Of a stretch of DNA of 64,000 nt, positions 14,654-25,942 are shown piece after piece. Location of the stretch: assembly GCF_006335115.1 (NCBI RefSeq), contig NZ_VDMJ01000009.1:84832-148831 (forward strand), given 5' to 3'. Numbering within the stretch: the stretch's first letter is position 1; each line of letters opens with the position of its first letter. This stretch comes from Streptomyces sp. NP160. GTDB lineage: Bacteria; Actinomycetota; Actinomycetes; Actinomycetales; Quadrisphaeraceae. A program made the position numbers and the translations under genes. The notes beneath the pieces are model-generated. The model was given only the letters and a program-made list of their open reading frames with translations, did no database searches and had not been told where the DNA came from.

Positions 14654-15622
14654 TCAGCGCACGACCACCCCGGTGGTGCCCCGCTGGCCCGCCACCAGGG
14701 CCGCCTGGCCCGAGGTGGGGACCCGCAGGACGACGACCTCGGACGTGCTCACCTCCAGGCCCTGCGGGGCCGTGTCGCGTCCCGCCAGCGCGGCGAGGTC
14801 CGGCGGCAGCGTCTGGCTCACGCCGGCCGCCCGCGGGGTGAAGCTGCGCCTGCCGGACAGCACGCCCACCACGAGAGCGCCGCCGTCGGTGGTCCGCAGC
14901 GACCACAGGGCGCCCTCGCGCGGGGTGTGCGACGCGGCGTAGTCGACGTAGGCGGACACGCCGTCCCGCTCGGCCTGCTGCTCGCTGAGCACCTGCGCGC
15001 GCAGGGGGTCGTCGGCGAGCGACGCGGCAGCGGGCGCCTCGGCGCCGCGCGTCAGGACGTCCGCGTAGCCCTCGAGGGCCTGCGCGGGCGTGAGGGCCAG
15101 CCCCGCGGCGTCGGCGGCCAGCGGCACGGCGGCGCCGCCGGTGGTCGCGGGCTGCGGCAGGGAGGCCCCCGGCAGGACGGCCGCGGACGCCACCACGCGG
15201 TACGGGTCGCGCGGGCCGTCCTGCACGAGCACCACCACCTGCGGGACGGCACCGCCGCCCGGCTGCAGGGCGGTCAGGAACCAGCGCGGCCACTCCCCCG
15301 GCGGCGGGACCGCCGTGAGGAGCCGGTCGCCCGCCAGCGGCGCCGGCTCGGGGCTGGTGGGCACCTGCGCGCGCACGGTCAGCGCGGCCCGGCGCACCTC
15401 GAGCTCCGCGCCGGCGAAGCGGGCGTCCAGGCCGTCGGGGCGCACCTGCGCCACCGCGCCGAGGATGCGCGCCAGCTGCGGCGCGGCCACGGCGGCCGAC
15501 GGTGCCCCGGTCCCGTCGGAGGTGCCTCGCCCGGCCTCGTGACCGCTCGTGCAGCCGACCGCCACCAGGAGCAGCGCCACGGCCGCGCTGAGACCGGCGA
15601 CGACGACGCGGGCGCGCCTCAC
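14654..15622 (-). CDS. Putative lipoprotein (DUF8094-like)
   Basis: A 322-residue secreted lipoprotein with a hydrophobic signal region and a lipobox ending LLVAVGC (Cys near residue 24), followed by a Gly/Ser/Thr linker. The rest shows alternating beta segments (EWPRWFLTALQPGG, VVVLVQDGPRDPYRVV) seen in uncharacterised actinobacterial lipoproteins; the DUF8094 label is from memory. The GTG at 15622 overlaps the upstream stop as GTGA, so it is co-translated with the membrane protein gene before it. Function unknown. Confidence 0.7.
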   Translation of the reverse strand: MRRARVVVAGLSAAVALLLVAVGCTSGHEAGRGTSDGTGAPSAAVAAPQLARILGAVAQVRPDGLDARFAGAELEVRRAALTVRAQVPTSPEPAPLAGDRLLTAVPPPGEWPRWFLTALQPGGGAVPQVVVLVQDGPRDPYRVVASAAVLPGASLPQPATTGGAAVPLAADAAGLALTPAQALEGYADVLTRGAEAPAAASLADDPLRAQVLSEQQAERDGVSAYVDYAASHTPREGALWSLRTTDGGALVVGVLSGRRSFTPRAAGVSQTLPPDLAALAGRDTAPQGLEVSTSEVVVLRVPTSGQAALVAGQRGTTGVVVR

Positions 15623-16344
15623 GCGGGGGTCCCTGCGCCGCGGCGCGCGCCGACCGCGGCGACGGCGGCGCAGGCCGCACCGGCACCGAGGACCACCCAG
15701 GCGGGCGGCGGCACCGGCCGGCTGCTCCAGGTGACCTCCACGCGGGCCGGGGCGGGCGAGGCCCCGTCGGAGGCCACCAGCACCGCCTGCGCGCCGGCGC
15801 CCAGCGCGCTGGAGGGCCCGAGGCGAAGCTGCGCCCGTCCCTCCCCGCGCTGCTGGGCGGTCCAGAGGTCGCTGCCGGCGGGGTCGGGCGCGGACGCGGC
15901 GCCGTCGGCGCGCTCCACGCGGACGCCGCCGTCGTCGTCGAGCCCCGTCGCCGAGGAGCTGGTGGTGCCCCGGGCCCAGGCCGCCACGTCACCGGCTCCG
16001 CCCCGGGCCAGGAGCACGGGACCGTCCCCGCGGGCGGTGACCACCACCTGCCCGTCGCGGGAGGCCAGCAGCTGCGGCGACAGGACGACGAGCGGTGTCG
16101 CGGGTGCGAGCGGGAGAGCGGCGCTGACGCTCTCCACCGGGCGGGCCACCGTGGCCAGCAGACCGCCGGCGCCCAGGAGCAGCACCGCCAGCAGCGCCAG
16201 CAGCGCCGTCCGCCGGCGCCCGGGGCCGCCGGGTGCCGCACGAGACGCCCGGAGCTCGCGGCGGGTGCCGTGCCCGGCCACCGGCGCCTCCCCCGAGACC
16301 CCCGCCACCTCCGACACCCCTGCCACCGGCACCGCACCGGTCAC
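15619..16344 (-). CDS. Hypothetical two-helix membrane protein
   Basis: A 241-residue protein with a basic, disordered N-terminus, one helix at about 45-66 (TALLALLAVLLLGAGGLL), an extracytoplasmic region of about 130 residues and a C-terminal helix (AWVVLGAGAACAAVAAVG). I do not recognise a family with certainty. It is the first gene of a coupled pair with the lipoprotein, which suggests both act at the cell surface. GTG start at 16344; it lies 12 bp after the end of the thiamine-binding-type gene on the same strand, so the four genes may form one unit. Confidence 0.6.
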   Translation of the reverse strand: MTGAVPVAGVSEVAGVSGEAPVAGHGTRRELRASRAAPGGPGRRRTALLALLAVLLLGAGGLLATVARPVESVSAALPLAPATPLVVLSPQLLASRDGQVVVTARGDGPVLLARGGAGDVAAWARGTTSSSATGLDDDGGVRVERADGAASAPDPAGSDLWTAQQRGEGRAQLRLGPSSALGAGAQAVLVASDGASPAPARVEVTWSSRPVPPPAWVVLGAGAACAAVAAVGARRGAGTPA

Positions 16345-16356
16345 CGGGTCACCGCG

Positions 16357-16686
16357 TCACTGGCCGCGGCCGGGCTCGCCCTCGGCGCGCTCGACGGCGG
16401 CCTCGAGCCTGTCCAGCTTGCCCTGCAGCTCGCCCGTCCGTCCGGGGCGGATGTCGGCCTTGAGGACGAGGGACACGCGGGGGCTGCTGGCGGCGACGGC
16501 CTCGCAGGCGCGGCGCACGACGTCCATGCACTCGTCCCACTCGCCCTCGAGCGTGGTGAACATCGCGTCGGTGCGGTGCGGCAGCCCGCTGGAGCGGACC
16601 ACCCGCACCGCCGCGGCGACCGCCTGGGTCACCGAGCCGTCAGAGTCGCTGGCGGCGGTGGGCGCGACGGAGAAGGCGACGAGCAT
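16357..16686 (-). CDS. MTH1187-family thiamine-binding protein (DUF77)
   Basis: A 109-residue ferredoxin-like-fold protein of the Thiamine_BP/MTH1187 family, starting MLVAFSVAPT and carrying HRTDAMFTTLEGEWDECMDVV. Family members bind thiamine-like ligands in the cytoplasm; a physiological role is not settled. The ATG at 16686 is supported by TACCGT ending 7 nt upstream (leaderless pattern); a GTG at 16695 would lie inside that interval and is less likely. Confidence 0.85.
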   Translation of the reverse strand: MLVAFSVAPTAASDSDGSVTQAVAAAVRVVRSSGLPHRTDAMFTTLEGEWDECMDVVRRACEAVAASSPRVSLVLKADIRPGRTGELQGKLDRLEAAVERAEGEPGRGQ

Positions 16687-16693
16687 GCGGCCC

Positions 16694-16699
16694 ACGGTA
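16694..16699 (-). promoter_or_regulatory. -10 box of the thiamine-binding-type gene
   Basis: TACCGT on the minus strand, 7 nt before the ATG, with no ribosome binding site between. Confidence 0.55.
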
Positions 16700-16751
16700 A
16701 CCACGCGACGCCGCCCGCGCGGGTGGATCGGCGACCGGGTCAGCGACCGGG

Positions 16752-17087
16752 TCAGCCGGGCCGGCGGTGCGCCCGGGACCGCCAGCAGGACCGGTGCCAG
16801 TGCCGGCGCTCGGACGGCCCGACGCCGGGAGGCGCGTCGGCGGGCCAGGCCACCACGTGCGCCGTGCCGGGCGGGATCAGCTGGTCGCACCCGGGGCAGC
16901 GGTACGGCTTGAGCGCGGCGGCGCCGGGCACCGCCCGCACCAGCCAGTCGCCGTCCGGGGCGCTCTCCCCCGTGGCCCACCCGACCGGGCGGGTGGGCTC
17001 GGGCGCACCCACCTGGCGCGCCTGCGACCGCGCGCCGCGCCGGCCGGCGGAGCGCTGGACGGGCTGAGGACGACGGCGCGGCACCAC
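16752..17087 (-). CDS. Small Cys/His (zinc-ribbon-like) conserved protein
   Basis: A 111-residue basic protein. The N-terminal 40 residues are Arg/Pro-rich. The conserved half holds [20 protein letters not shown] and RRHWHRSCW, a CxxC...HxxC pattern consistent with one zinc site. Similar proteins are common next to nucS in actinobacteria and are often mislabelled ATP/GTP-binding protein (from memory). Function unknown. It is divergent from nucS with a 32-bp gap. Start is the first of two tandem GTG codons. Confidence 0.7.
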   Translation of the reverse strand: MVPRRRPQPVQRSAGRRGARSQARQVGAPEPTRPVGWATGESAPDGDWLVRAVPGAAALKPYRCPGCDQLIPPGTAHVVAWPADAPPGVGPSERRHWHRSCWRSRAHRRPG

Positions 17088-17105
17088 CCCATCTTCGAGG
17101 CTGGG

Positions 17106-17111
17106 TAACCT
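17106..17111 (+). promoter_or_regulatory. nucS -10 box
   Basis: TAACCT ends 8 nt before the nucS GTG with no Shine-Dalgarno, a leaderless promoter pattern. Confidence 0.6.
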
Positions 17112-17119
17112 GCGCGCTC

Positions 17120-17815
17120 GTGCGCCTCGTCATCGCCCGCTGCTCGGTCGACTACGAGGGGCGGCTCAACGCCCACCTGCCCCTCGCCACCCGCCTGCTG
17201 CTCGTCAAGGCCGACGGCAGCGTGCTCGTGCACGCCGACGGCGGATCGTACAAGCCCCTGAACTGGATGAGCCCGCCGTGCTCGCTCGCGGTGGGACCCG
17301 CCACGGGCCCCCACGCCGAGGCGGGCGCCCAGGAGGTCTGGACGGTCAGCGCGTCGAAGACGGAGGACCGGCTCGTGGTGGCCGTGCACGAGGTCCTGCA
17401 CGACTCCACCCACGAGCTCGGCACCGACCCCGGCCTGGTCAAGGACGGCGTGGAGGCGCAGCTGCAGAAGCTGCTGGCCGAGCAGGTCGAGCTGCTCGGG
17501 GAGGGCCACCAGCTGGTGCGCCGCGAGTACCCCACGGCCATCGGCCCGGTCGACCTGCTGGTGCGCTCCCCCCACGGCGGCACGGTGGCGGTCGAGGTCA
17601 AGCGCCGCGCGGAGATCGACGGCGTCGAGCAGCTCACCCGCTACCTGCAGCTGCTCAACCGCGACCCGCTGCTGGCGCCCGTCGAGGGCGTGCTCGCCGC
17701 CCAGGAGATCCGGCCGCAGGCCCGGGTCCTGGCCACCGACCGGGGCATCCGCTGCCTCGTGCTCGACTACGACGCGCTGCGCGGCGTGGACGACGTCGAG
17801 TCCCGCCTCTTCTGA
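17120..17815 (+). CDS. nucS: Mismatch endonuclease NucS/EndoMS
   Basis: A 231-residue endonuclease that cuts mismatched DNA in the non-canonical actinobacterial mismatch repair pathway, recruited by the sliding clamp. The N-terminal dimerisation domain starts [16 protein letters not shown]. The C-terminal PD-(D/E)XK nuclease has GPVDLLVRS and [12 protein letters not shown]. The extreme C-terminus ([13 protein letters not shown]) resembles the beta-clamp binding tail of the family. Length matches known NucS proteins. The gene is followed by an array of palindromes. Confidence 0.95.
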   Translation: MRLVIARCSVDYEGRLNAHLPLATRLLLVKADGSVLVHADGGSYKPLNWMSPPCSLAVGPATGPHAEAGAQEVWTVSASKTEDRLVVAVHEVLHDSTHELGTDPGLVKDGVEAQLQKLLAEQVELLGEGHQLVRREYPTAIGPVDLLVRSPHGGTVAVEVKRRAEIDGVEQLTRYLQLLNRDPLLAPVEGVLAAQEIRPQARVLATDRGIRCLVLDYDALRGVDDVESRLF

Positions 17816-17829
17816 CCCCCGCCCTCTTC

Positions 17830-17933
17830 GCACTTTCCGCGGAAAGTGCGCCACACACCCCCGCCCGTCGCGCACTTTCCGCGGAAAGTGCGCTACAGAC
17901 CCCCGCCGATCCCGCACTTTCCGCGGGAAGTGC
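17830..17933. repeat. Array of three 20-bp palindromes at 42-bp period
   Basis: GCACTTTCCGCGGAAAGTGC occurs at 17830-17849 and 17872-17891, and once with a single change at 17914-17933. Start-to-start distance is exactly 42 bp both times. The two 22-bp intervals (17850-17871, 17892-17913) are similar to each other (both contain acccccgcc), so this is a degenerate 42-bp tandem repeat with a palindromic core. It lies 15 bp after the nucS stop and before a same-strand membrane gene. Confidence 0.93.
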
Positions 17934-18011
17934 AAGAAGACCCGGGGCAGCGGCGCCACCGGCGCGGGGGTCCCCCTGGTGCGCCGTGTGCGGCTGTCGC
18001 ACCATGGGCGG

Positions 18012-18344
18012 ATGGGTGTGAGCGCGAGCGGCACGGCGCTCGGGGCGTGGACGACGTTCGGCCTGTCCCTGGTGATGCTGGGCGTCCTGGTGCTCGCCCT
18101 GCGCTGGACCTTCTCCCGCGGCCACTCCCTCGTGGCGCGCCAGCCCCGCGCGGGCAAGGCCAGCGAGTACGGGCTGCTCGTCGTGGTGAGCGAACCGGGC
18201 ACGTTCGTGGAGGCCGAGGTGGACCGCCAGCGGCTGGTCTCGGCGGGGCTGCGCGCGACGCTCGCCCCCACCACCGACGGGCCGCGGGTGCTCGTCTTCC
18301 CGGAGGACGCCAGCATCGCCAGGGCGCTGCTCGAGGCGGCCTGA
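18012..18344 (+). CDS. Small single-helix membrane protein
   Basis: A 110-residue protein with one N-terminal helix (GLSLVMLGVLVLALRWTF) and a cytoplasmic domain of about 70 residues containing YGLLVVVSEPGTFVEAE and RVLVFPEDASIARALL. Similar small proteins occur in other actinobacteria; no function is established. ATG at 18012 is chosen because it starts shortly before the helix; an in-frame GTG at 17979 is possible. It ends convergent with the DUF2550 gene. Confidence 0.65.
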   Translation: MGVSASGTALGAWTTFGLSLVMLGVLVLALRWTFSRGHSLVARQPRAGKASEYGLLVVVSEPGTFVEAEVDRQRLVSAGLRATLAPTTDGPRVLVFPEDASIARALLEAA

Positions 18345-18376
18345 GGGCCGCCTCGGAGCGCCAGGACTCCGCGCGC

Positions 18377-18820
18377 TCAGAGCGCCGGGTGCCCGGGCGC
18401 CCCCGGTGGCGCCGCCTCCAGCCAGGACGTGAAGCCCGTCGCCGCGTCGGGGCTCATGCCCAGCTCGAGGCAGGCGCCGCGGTGGGTGCACCGCACCACG
18501 ACGTCGCCCGGCTGCAGCGCGAGGCCCTCCTCCGCGCCGGGTGAGCGGCGCCCGACCACCTCGAGGTCGGTGCGCGCCCAGGTCGAGCGCGGTCCCGGCC
18601 GCAGCGACAGCACGCTCCACCACTGCACGTGGTGGCTCCCGAACCTGCCGATGCCCACCGTCCACGCCCGCCCGCGCCGGCGCACCGCGCACTCGAAGCT
18701 GCCGGGCACCTTGACCAGCGCCCGGCGCCGCAGCGCCACCCCCACGAGCAGGAGGGCGAGCAGCACCAGGGCCGACGCCGCGGCGACCGCGACGTCCAGG
18801 AGGAGGGTCTCGAGGGGCAA
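18377..18820 (-). CDS. DUF2550 family membrane-anchored protein
   Basis: A 147-residue protein with one N-terminal helix (ASALVLLALLLVGVALRRR) and a domain containing GSFECAVRRRGRAWTVGIGRFG and VQWWSVLSLRPGPR. These are hallmarks of the actinobacterial DUF2550 family that follows atpC in many genomes. The only start in good position is TTG at 18820, 15 bp after the atpC stop, so the gene is probably the last member of the ATP synthase operon. Function is not established. Confidence 0.85.
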   Translation of the reverse strand: MPLETLLLDVAVAAASALVLLALLLVGVALRRRALVKVPGSFECAVRRRGRAWTVGIGRFGSHHVQWWSVLSLRPGPRSTWARTDLEVVGRRSPGAEEGLALQPGDVVVRCTHRGACLELGMSPDAATGFTSWLEAAPPGAPGHPAL

Positions 18821-18821
18821 C

Positions 18822-18835
18822 CTGTCAGCTGGCTG

Positions 18836-18843
<8 letters not shown>
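18822..18843. repeat. Tandem 11-bp duplication at the atpC end
   Basis: CTGTCAGCTGG occurs twice head to tail (18822-18832, 18833-18843). It covers the atpC stop codon and the start region of the DUF2550 gene. Confidence 0.8.
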
Positions 18844-20586
<1,743 letters not shown>

Positions 20587-20609
20587 TCAGCGGACGATCT
20601 AGGCGGTGG

Positions 20610-21509
20610 TCAGCGGGCCGAGGTCATGGCGTCAGCGCCGCTGACGATCTCGGAGATCTCCTGCGTGATCTCCGCCTGGCGGGCCTGGTTCGCCAGCCGG
20701 GTGAAGTCCTTGATGATGTCGTCGGCGTTGTCGCCGGCGGCCTTCATCGCGCGCTGGCGAGCGGCGTGCTCGCTGGCGGACGCCTGCAGGAGCAGGTTGT
20801 AGATGCGAGCGCTGATGTAGCGCGGGAGCAGCGCGTCGAGCACGGTCTCGGGGTCCGGCTCGAAGCTGTACAGGGGCAGCACCTCGTTGCTCGGGGGCGC
20901 CTCGACGCCCTCGACCACCTCGAGGGGCAGCAGGCGCAGGGCCTGCGGCTCCTGGGTCACCATCGACAGGAAGCGCGTGGAGACCACGTGGATCTCGTCC
21001 ACGCCGCCGTCCGCACCCGTCTTCTGGAAGGCCGCCACCAGGGCTTCGCCGACCTCGTCGGCCAGCTCGTAGGTGGGCGACTCCGAGGACCCGGTCCACT
21101 CGGCCTCGATGGTCCGCCGGCGGAAGCGGAAGTACGTCACGCCCTTGCGGCCCAGCACGTACAGCACCGGCTCCACGCCGCGCTCGCGCAGCGTCGCGAC
21201 CAGGCGCTCAGCCTCGCGGAGCGTGTTGGAGGAGTAGGCGCCCGCCATGCCGCGGTCGCTCGTGACGACGAGCACCGCGGCGCGCTTCGGGTCCTCCCGC
21301 TCGGTGAGCAGGGGGTGCTCGGCGTCGGTGTAGGTGGCCACCGCCGAGACCGCCCGCGTCAGCGCCCGGGCGTACGGGCTGGAGGCGGCCACCGCCTGGC
21401 GCGCCTTGGCGATGCGCGACGTCGCGATGAGCTCCATCGCGCGGAAGATCTTCTGGATCGACTGGGTCGACTTGATGCGACCCCGGTACTCACGCAGCTG
21501 CCCGGCCAC
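20610..21509 (-). CDS. atpG: F1Fo ATP synthase gamma subunit
   Basis: A 299-residue rotor shaft. The N-terminal coiled coil begins [21 protein letters not shown] and the C-terminal one contains [21 protein letters not shown]. The middle domain has [18 protein letters not shown] at 21509 has a GAGGAGG site about 6 nt upstream. Spacing to atpD is 38 bp. Confidence 0.97.
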   Translation of the reverse strand: MAGQLREYRGRIKSTQSIQKIFRAMELIATSRIAKARQAVAASSPYARALTRAVSAVATYTDAEHPLLTEREDPKRAAVLVVTSDRGMAGAYSSNTLREAERLVATLRERGVEPVLYVLGRKGVTYFRFRRRTIEAEWTGSSESPTYELADEVGEALVAAFQKTGADGGVDEIHVVSTRFLSMVTQEPQALRLLPLEVVEGVEAPPSNEVLPLYSFEPDPETVLDALLPRYISARIYNLLLQASASEHAARQRAMKAAGDNADDIIKDFTRLANQARQAEITQEISEIVSGADAMTSAR

Positions 21510-21553
21510 CGGAGCCTCCTCTCGTCGTCGTCGTCATCGTCAGCGCGGTCACG

Positions 21554-23182
21554 TCAGGACTTCTGCCGGACGATCTGCTCGTTCTGGACGTCGTCCAGAG
21601 CCTCCTCGGACGAGGACTCCTCGGAGCCGCCGCCCTGCTCGGAGGTGCGGAAGCCGGCGTTGAACTCGTCCACGGCCTTGGTGAGCGCGGCGACGGTGTC
21701 GTCACCCAGCTGCCCGGTCTCGCGGATGGTGCTCAGCGCGACGTCGTTGCGGCGCAGGTGCTCCAGCAGCTCGGTCTCCCAGCGGCGGACGTCCTCGACC
21801 GGGATCTTGTCCATCTTGCCGTTGGTGCCGGCCCAGACGGAGACGACCTGCTCCTCCACCGGGAACGGGGAGTACTGCGGCTGCTTGAGCAGCTCGGTCA
21901 GGCGCTCACCGCGGGCCAGCTGGTTGCGGCTGGCGGCGTCGAGGTCGGAGGCGAACAGCGCGAACGCCTGCAGCGACCGGTACTGCGCCAGCTCCAGCTT
22001 CAGCGTGCCGGAGACCTTCTTCATCGCCTTGATCTGCGCGTCGCCACCCACGCGGGACACCGAGATGCCCACGTCGACGGCGGGGCGCTGGTTGGCGTTG
22101 AAGAGGTCGGACTGCAGGAAGATCTGCCCGTCCGTGATGGAGATGACGTTGGTCGGGATGTACGCCGACACGTCGTTCGCCTTGGTCTCGATCAGCGGCA
22201 GGCCCGTCATGGAGCCGGCGCCCAGCTCGTCCGACAGCTTCGCGCAGCGCTCCAGCAGCCGGGAGTGCAGGTAGAAGACGTCGCCCGGGTAGGCCTCGCG
22301 GCCCGGCGGGCGGCGCAGCAGCAGCGACACGGCGCGGTAGGCCTCGGCCTGCTTGGACAGGTCGTCGAAGATGATCAGGACGTGCTTGCCGCCGTACATC
22401 CAGTGCTGGCCGATGGCCGAGCCGGTGTAGGGGGCGAGGTACTTGAAGCCGGCCGGGTCGGACGCCGGGGAGGCCACGATGGTCGTGTACTCCATGGCGC
22501 CGGCGTCCTCGAGGGCGCCGCGCACGGAGGCGATCGTGGAGCCCTTCTGGCCGATGCCCACGTAGATGCAGCGGACCTGCTTCTTCGGGTCGCCGGACTC
22601 CCAGTTGGCCTTCTGGTTGATGATCGTGTCGAGCGCGATCGCCGTCTTGCCGGTCTGGCGGTCGCCGATGATGAGCTCGCGCTGGCCGCGGCCGATCGGG
22701 ATCATCGCGTCGATGGCCTTGATGCCGGTCTGCAGCGGCTCGTGCACCGACTTGCGCTGCACCACCGACGGGGCCTGGAGCTCCAGGGCGCGGGTGGTCT
22801 CGGCCTTGATCTCGCCGAGGCCGTCGATCGGGTTGCCGAGGGGGTCGACCACGCGGCCGAGGAAGGCGTCGCCCACGGGGGCGGACAGCACCTCACCGGT
22901 GCGGTGCACGGCCTGGCCGGCCTCGATGCCGGCGAACTCGCCGAGCACGATGGCGCCGATCTCGCGCTCCTCGAGGTTCAGCGCGAGGCCGAGGGTGCCG
23001 TCCTCGAAGCGGAGCAGCTCGTTGGCCATGGCCCCGGGCAGGCCCTCGATGCGCGCGATGCCGTCGCCGGCCTCGCTGACCGTGCCGATCTCCTCGCGGG
23101 AACTGCCGCTGGGCGAGAAGGAGGAGACGAAGTCCTCCAGCGCACCGCGGATCTCCTCAGGCCGGATGGTGAGCTCCGCCAT
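21554..23182 (-). CDS. atpA: F1Fo ATP synthase alpha subunit
   Basis: A 542-residue non-catalytic nucleotide-binding subunit. It shows [15 protein letters not shown] (P-loop), [15 protein letters not shown] and [26 protein letters not shown]. The C-terminal 35 residues are acidic and Ser/Glu-rich ([17 protein letters not shown]), resembling the C-terminal extension of mycobacterial alpha, which is reported to suppress ATP hydrolysis. Whether this tail acts the same way is inference. ATG start. Confidence 0.97.
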   Translation of the reverse strand: MAELTIRPEEIRGALEDFVSSFSPSGSSREEIGTVSEAGDGIARIEGLPGAMANELLRFEDGTLGLALNLEEREIGAIVLGEFAGIEAGQAVHRTGEVLSAPVGDAFLGRVVDPLGNPIDGLGEIKAETTRALELQAPSVVQRKSVHEPLQTGIKAIDAMIPIGRGQRELIIGDRQTGKTAIALDTIINQKANWESGDPKKQVRCIYVGIGQKGSTIASVRGALEDAGAMEYTTIVASPASDPAGFKYLAPYTGSAIGQHWMYGGKHVLIIFDDLSKQAEAYRAVSLLLRRPPGREAYPGDVFYLHSRLLERCAKLSDELGAGSMTGLPLIETKANDVSAYIPTNVISITDGQIFLQSDLFNANQRPAVDVGISVSRVGGDAQIKAMKKVSGTLKLELAQYRSLQAFALFASDLDAASRNQLARGERLTELLKQPQYSPFPVEEQVVSVWAGTNGKMDKIPVEDVRRWETELLEHLRRNDVALSTIRETGQLGDDTVAALTKAVDEFNAGFRTSEQGGGSEESSSEEALDDVQNEQIVRQKS

Positions 23183-23248
23183 CGTCTGTCCCTGCTCCCT
23201 GTTCGTGGGTGGTTCGTCAGTGTGTCTAGTGTCCCCGCCGCAGCGGGG

Positions 23249-24057
23249 TCAGCCGACCACGCGGCGGCGGGCGGCGGCCAGGCGGCTGGCGGTGGTGGCG
23301 TCGAGGACCTCGCCGCCGACCTGCACGCGCAGGCCGCCGAGCACCTCGGGGTCGACCTCGACCTGGACCTGCACCCGCTTGCCGTACACGCGGGCGAGCC
23401 CGGCGGCGAGGCGGTCCTGCTGCACCGCGGTGAGCGGCACGGCGGCGGTCACGACGGCCAGCAGGCGCGCGCGCCGGGCGGCGGCGGCCTCGAGGAGGTC
23501 GTCCAGGGCGCCGGAGACCCGGCGGCCCCGCGGGGCGGTGACCACCTGGCGCACGAGCGCCGCGGTGGTGGGGTCGGCGCGGCGGGCCAGCAGGTCGTCG
23601 ACCAGGGCTCCGCGCTGCGCCGGGGTGGCCCGCCCGTCGTCCAGGGCCGCGGTGAGGGCGCGGTCCCCGGCCACGAGGCGGGAGAAGCGGAACAGCTCGT
23701 CCTCGACGGTGTCCAAGACCCCGTCGGACTCGGCCCCGGCCAGCATCGCCTGGGTGCCGAGGGCCTCCAGGGCGTCACCGAGGTCGCGCTGCTCGGACCA
23801 GCGGGCCCGCACCAGACCGGACACCACGTCGAGCGTGGGACCGGAGACCTGGGAGGCGAGCAGGCGCTGGGCCAGGGCCGCGCGGTCGGCCTCGGCGCGG
23901 GAGCTGTCCGTCAGCGCCCGGCGCAGCCCGACCGAGGAGTCGAGGAGGCCGGCCACCGCGTACAGCTCCTGGCCGAGCGCAGAAGCGCCACCCCGAGCCA
24001 GGAGCGGCTCGAGCCGCTCCTGGGCCGCGGCGAGGGAGTCTCGCGAGGCGCCGCGCA

Positions 24058-24058
<1 letters not shown>
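23249..24058 (-). CDS. atpH: F1Fo ATP synthase delta subunit (extended N-terminus)
   Basis: A 269-residue peripheral-stalk subunit. It is about 90 residues longer than the E. coli protein, as in Streptomyces, with the extra part at the N-terminus. The conserved C-terminal segment TAVQQDRLAAGLARVYGKRV and VDPEVLGGLRVQVGGEVLD is present. It is separate from subunit b, unlike the mycobacterial b-delta fusion. Its ATG overlaps the atpF stop by one base (TGATG). Confidence 0.94.
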
Positions 24059-24720
<662 letters not shown>

Positions 24721-24734
24721 CTACGGGCCCGGCG

Positions 24735-24941
24735 TCAGCCGAAGACGAACGCGAGCGCGATGCCGAAGATGGCGAACTGCTCGCAGAGCACGAAGCCGAG
24801 GATGGCGATCGTCTGGAGCATGCCGCGCGCCTCCGGCTGGCGGGCGACGCCGCTGACGTACGCGGCGAAGATCAGGCCGACGCCGACGCCCGGCCCGATG
24901 GCGGACAGGCCGTAGCCGACGATCCCGAGACTGCCTTCCAT
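24735..24941 (-). CDS. atpE: F1Fo ATP synthase c subunit
   Basis: A 68-residue hairpin of two helices forming the rotor ring. The glycine-rich first helix has GPGVGVG. The polar loop is ARQPEA. The proton-binding carboxylate is E54 in [13 protein letters not shown] cysteine (C53) next to E54 is uncommon. No Na+-type glutamine/serine ligand set is obvious, so proton coupling is likely. Confidence 0.97.
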   Translation of the reverse strand: MEGSLGIVGYGLSAIGPGVGVGLIFAAYVSGVARQPEARGMLQTIAILGFVLCEQFAIFGIALAFVFG

Positions 24942-24967
24942 AGATCCGTTCCTCTCGTTCTACCGCG

Positions 24968-24981
24968 CGGTCGATCGACCG
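24968..24981. repeat. 14-bp palindrome between atpB and atpE
   Basis: CGGTCGATCGACCG is a perfect palindrome in the 79-bp gap between atpB and atpE. It could form a small hairpin tuning the high atpE expression; this is inference. Confidence 0.4.
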
Positions 24982-25020
24982 AGCGGTCGTGGTGGGTGGT
25001 GGGGGGTCCTGTGGTGTCTC

Positions 25021-25800
25021 TCAGTGGTCGTCCGCGTAGGCCTCAGCGATGTACAGCGAGGTCAGCAGGACGAAGACGTAGGCCTGCAGGAACGAGACGA
25101 GGATCTCGAAGGCCGTGATGAACAGGAAGATGGCGAAGGTCGGGATGGAGACGACCTTCAGGAACGCGCCGCCGTGCAGGAGCATGTACTCCCCGCCCAG
25201 GGCGAAGAGCAGCAGCAGCGTGTGGCCGGCGAACATGTTGCCGAACAGACGCAGGGCCAGCGTGACCGGGCGGATGACCAGGAAGGTCAGCAGCTCCAGC
25301 ACGAAGACCACGGGCACGGCGGCGATGGGCAGCCCCGCCGGCACGAGGTGCCGCAGGGTGCCGCCCACGCCGTTGCGGCGCAGCTGCGCACCGATGTAGA
25401 CGAACCAGACGCCGATGGCCAGGACCAGCGGGAAGCCGATCCGGCTGAAGGTCGGGTACTGGACGAACGGCGTGATGCCCATCAGGTTGTTGACGAGCAC
25501 CAGCGTGAAGATGGCGAGCAGCAGCCCGAGGTACGGGCGCACGTGGGCGGCGCCGATGACGTCGCGCCCGACGGAGTTGCGCACGAAGCCGTACACGCCC
25601 TCGAGCGCCCACTGGCCGCGGCCCGGGACCAGCGACAGGCGGCGGGTCCCCAGCACGAGCACCAGGCAGATGGCCGCGGTGGTCAGCACGATGAGGAACA
25701 TCGGACGGGTGATGGCGAACGCGCCGTCACCGATCAGCGGCTGCCAGAAGTCGGCGGGACTCGGGGGCACGAAGCCCGCTGAAGCCGGCACACCGATCAT
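25021..25800 (-). CDS. atpB: F1Fo ATP synthase a subunit
   Basis: A 259-residue membrane subunit forming the proton half-channels. About five helices are visible. The essential arginine lies in TLALRLFGNMFAGH, and NNLMGITPF marks the first conserved loop. The C-terminal helix LVSFLQAYVFVLLTSLYIAEAY is typical. ATG start at 25800. Confidence 0.97.
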   Translation of the reverse strand: MIGVPASAGFVPPSPADFWQPLIGDGAFAITRPMFLIVLTTAAICLVLVLGTRRLSLVPGRGQWALEGVYGFVRNSVGRDVIGAAHVRPYLGLLLAIFTLVLVNNLMGITPFVQYPTFSRIGFPLVLAIGVWFVYIGAQLRRNGVGGTLRHLVPAGLPIAAVPVVFVLELLTFLVIRPVTLALRLFGNMFAGHTLLLLFALGGEYMLLHGGAFLKVVSIPTFAIFLFITAFEILVSFLQAYVFVLLTSLYIAEAYADDH

Positions 25801-25942
25801 CCGTGGGCATCCTCTCGGTCGAAGTGCGGCCGGGTGGGTGCGATCTCGAGCGGGCTACGTCGTCCGCATCCCTGAGCACCACCTGCGTGAGCGGGAACAC
25901 CGTATCGGACGGCGGAGGTGCTCCTGACCGTCCGGGTGCCCG

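Noticed and set aside
17830-17933. CRISPR array
   Set aside because: Only three repeats, palindromic, with 22-bp intervals that resemble each other; spacers in CRISPR would be unrelated, and no cas gene is present.
17655-18692. A minus-strand protein with 14-residue HFPRKVR repeats
   Set aside because: The repeat is the 42-bp palindrome array read through; a period divisible by three keeps any frame open. It also overlaps nucS antisense.
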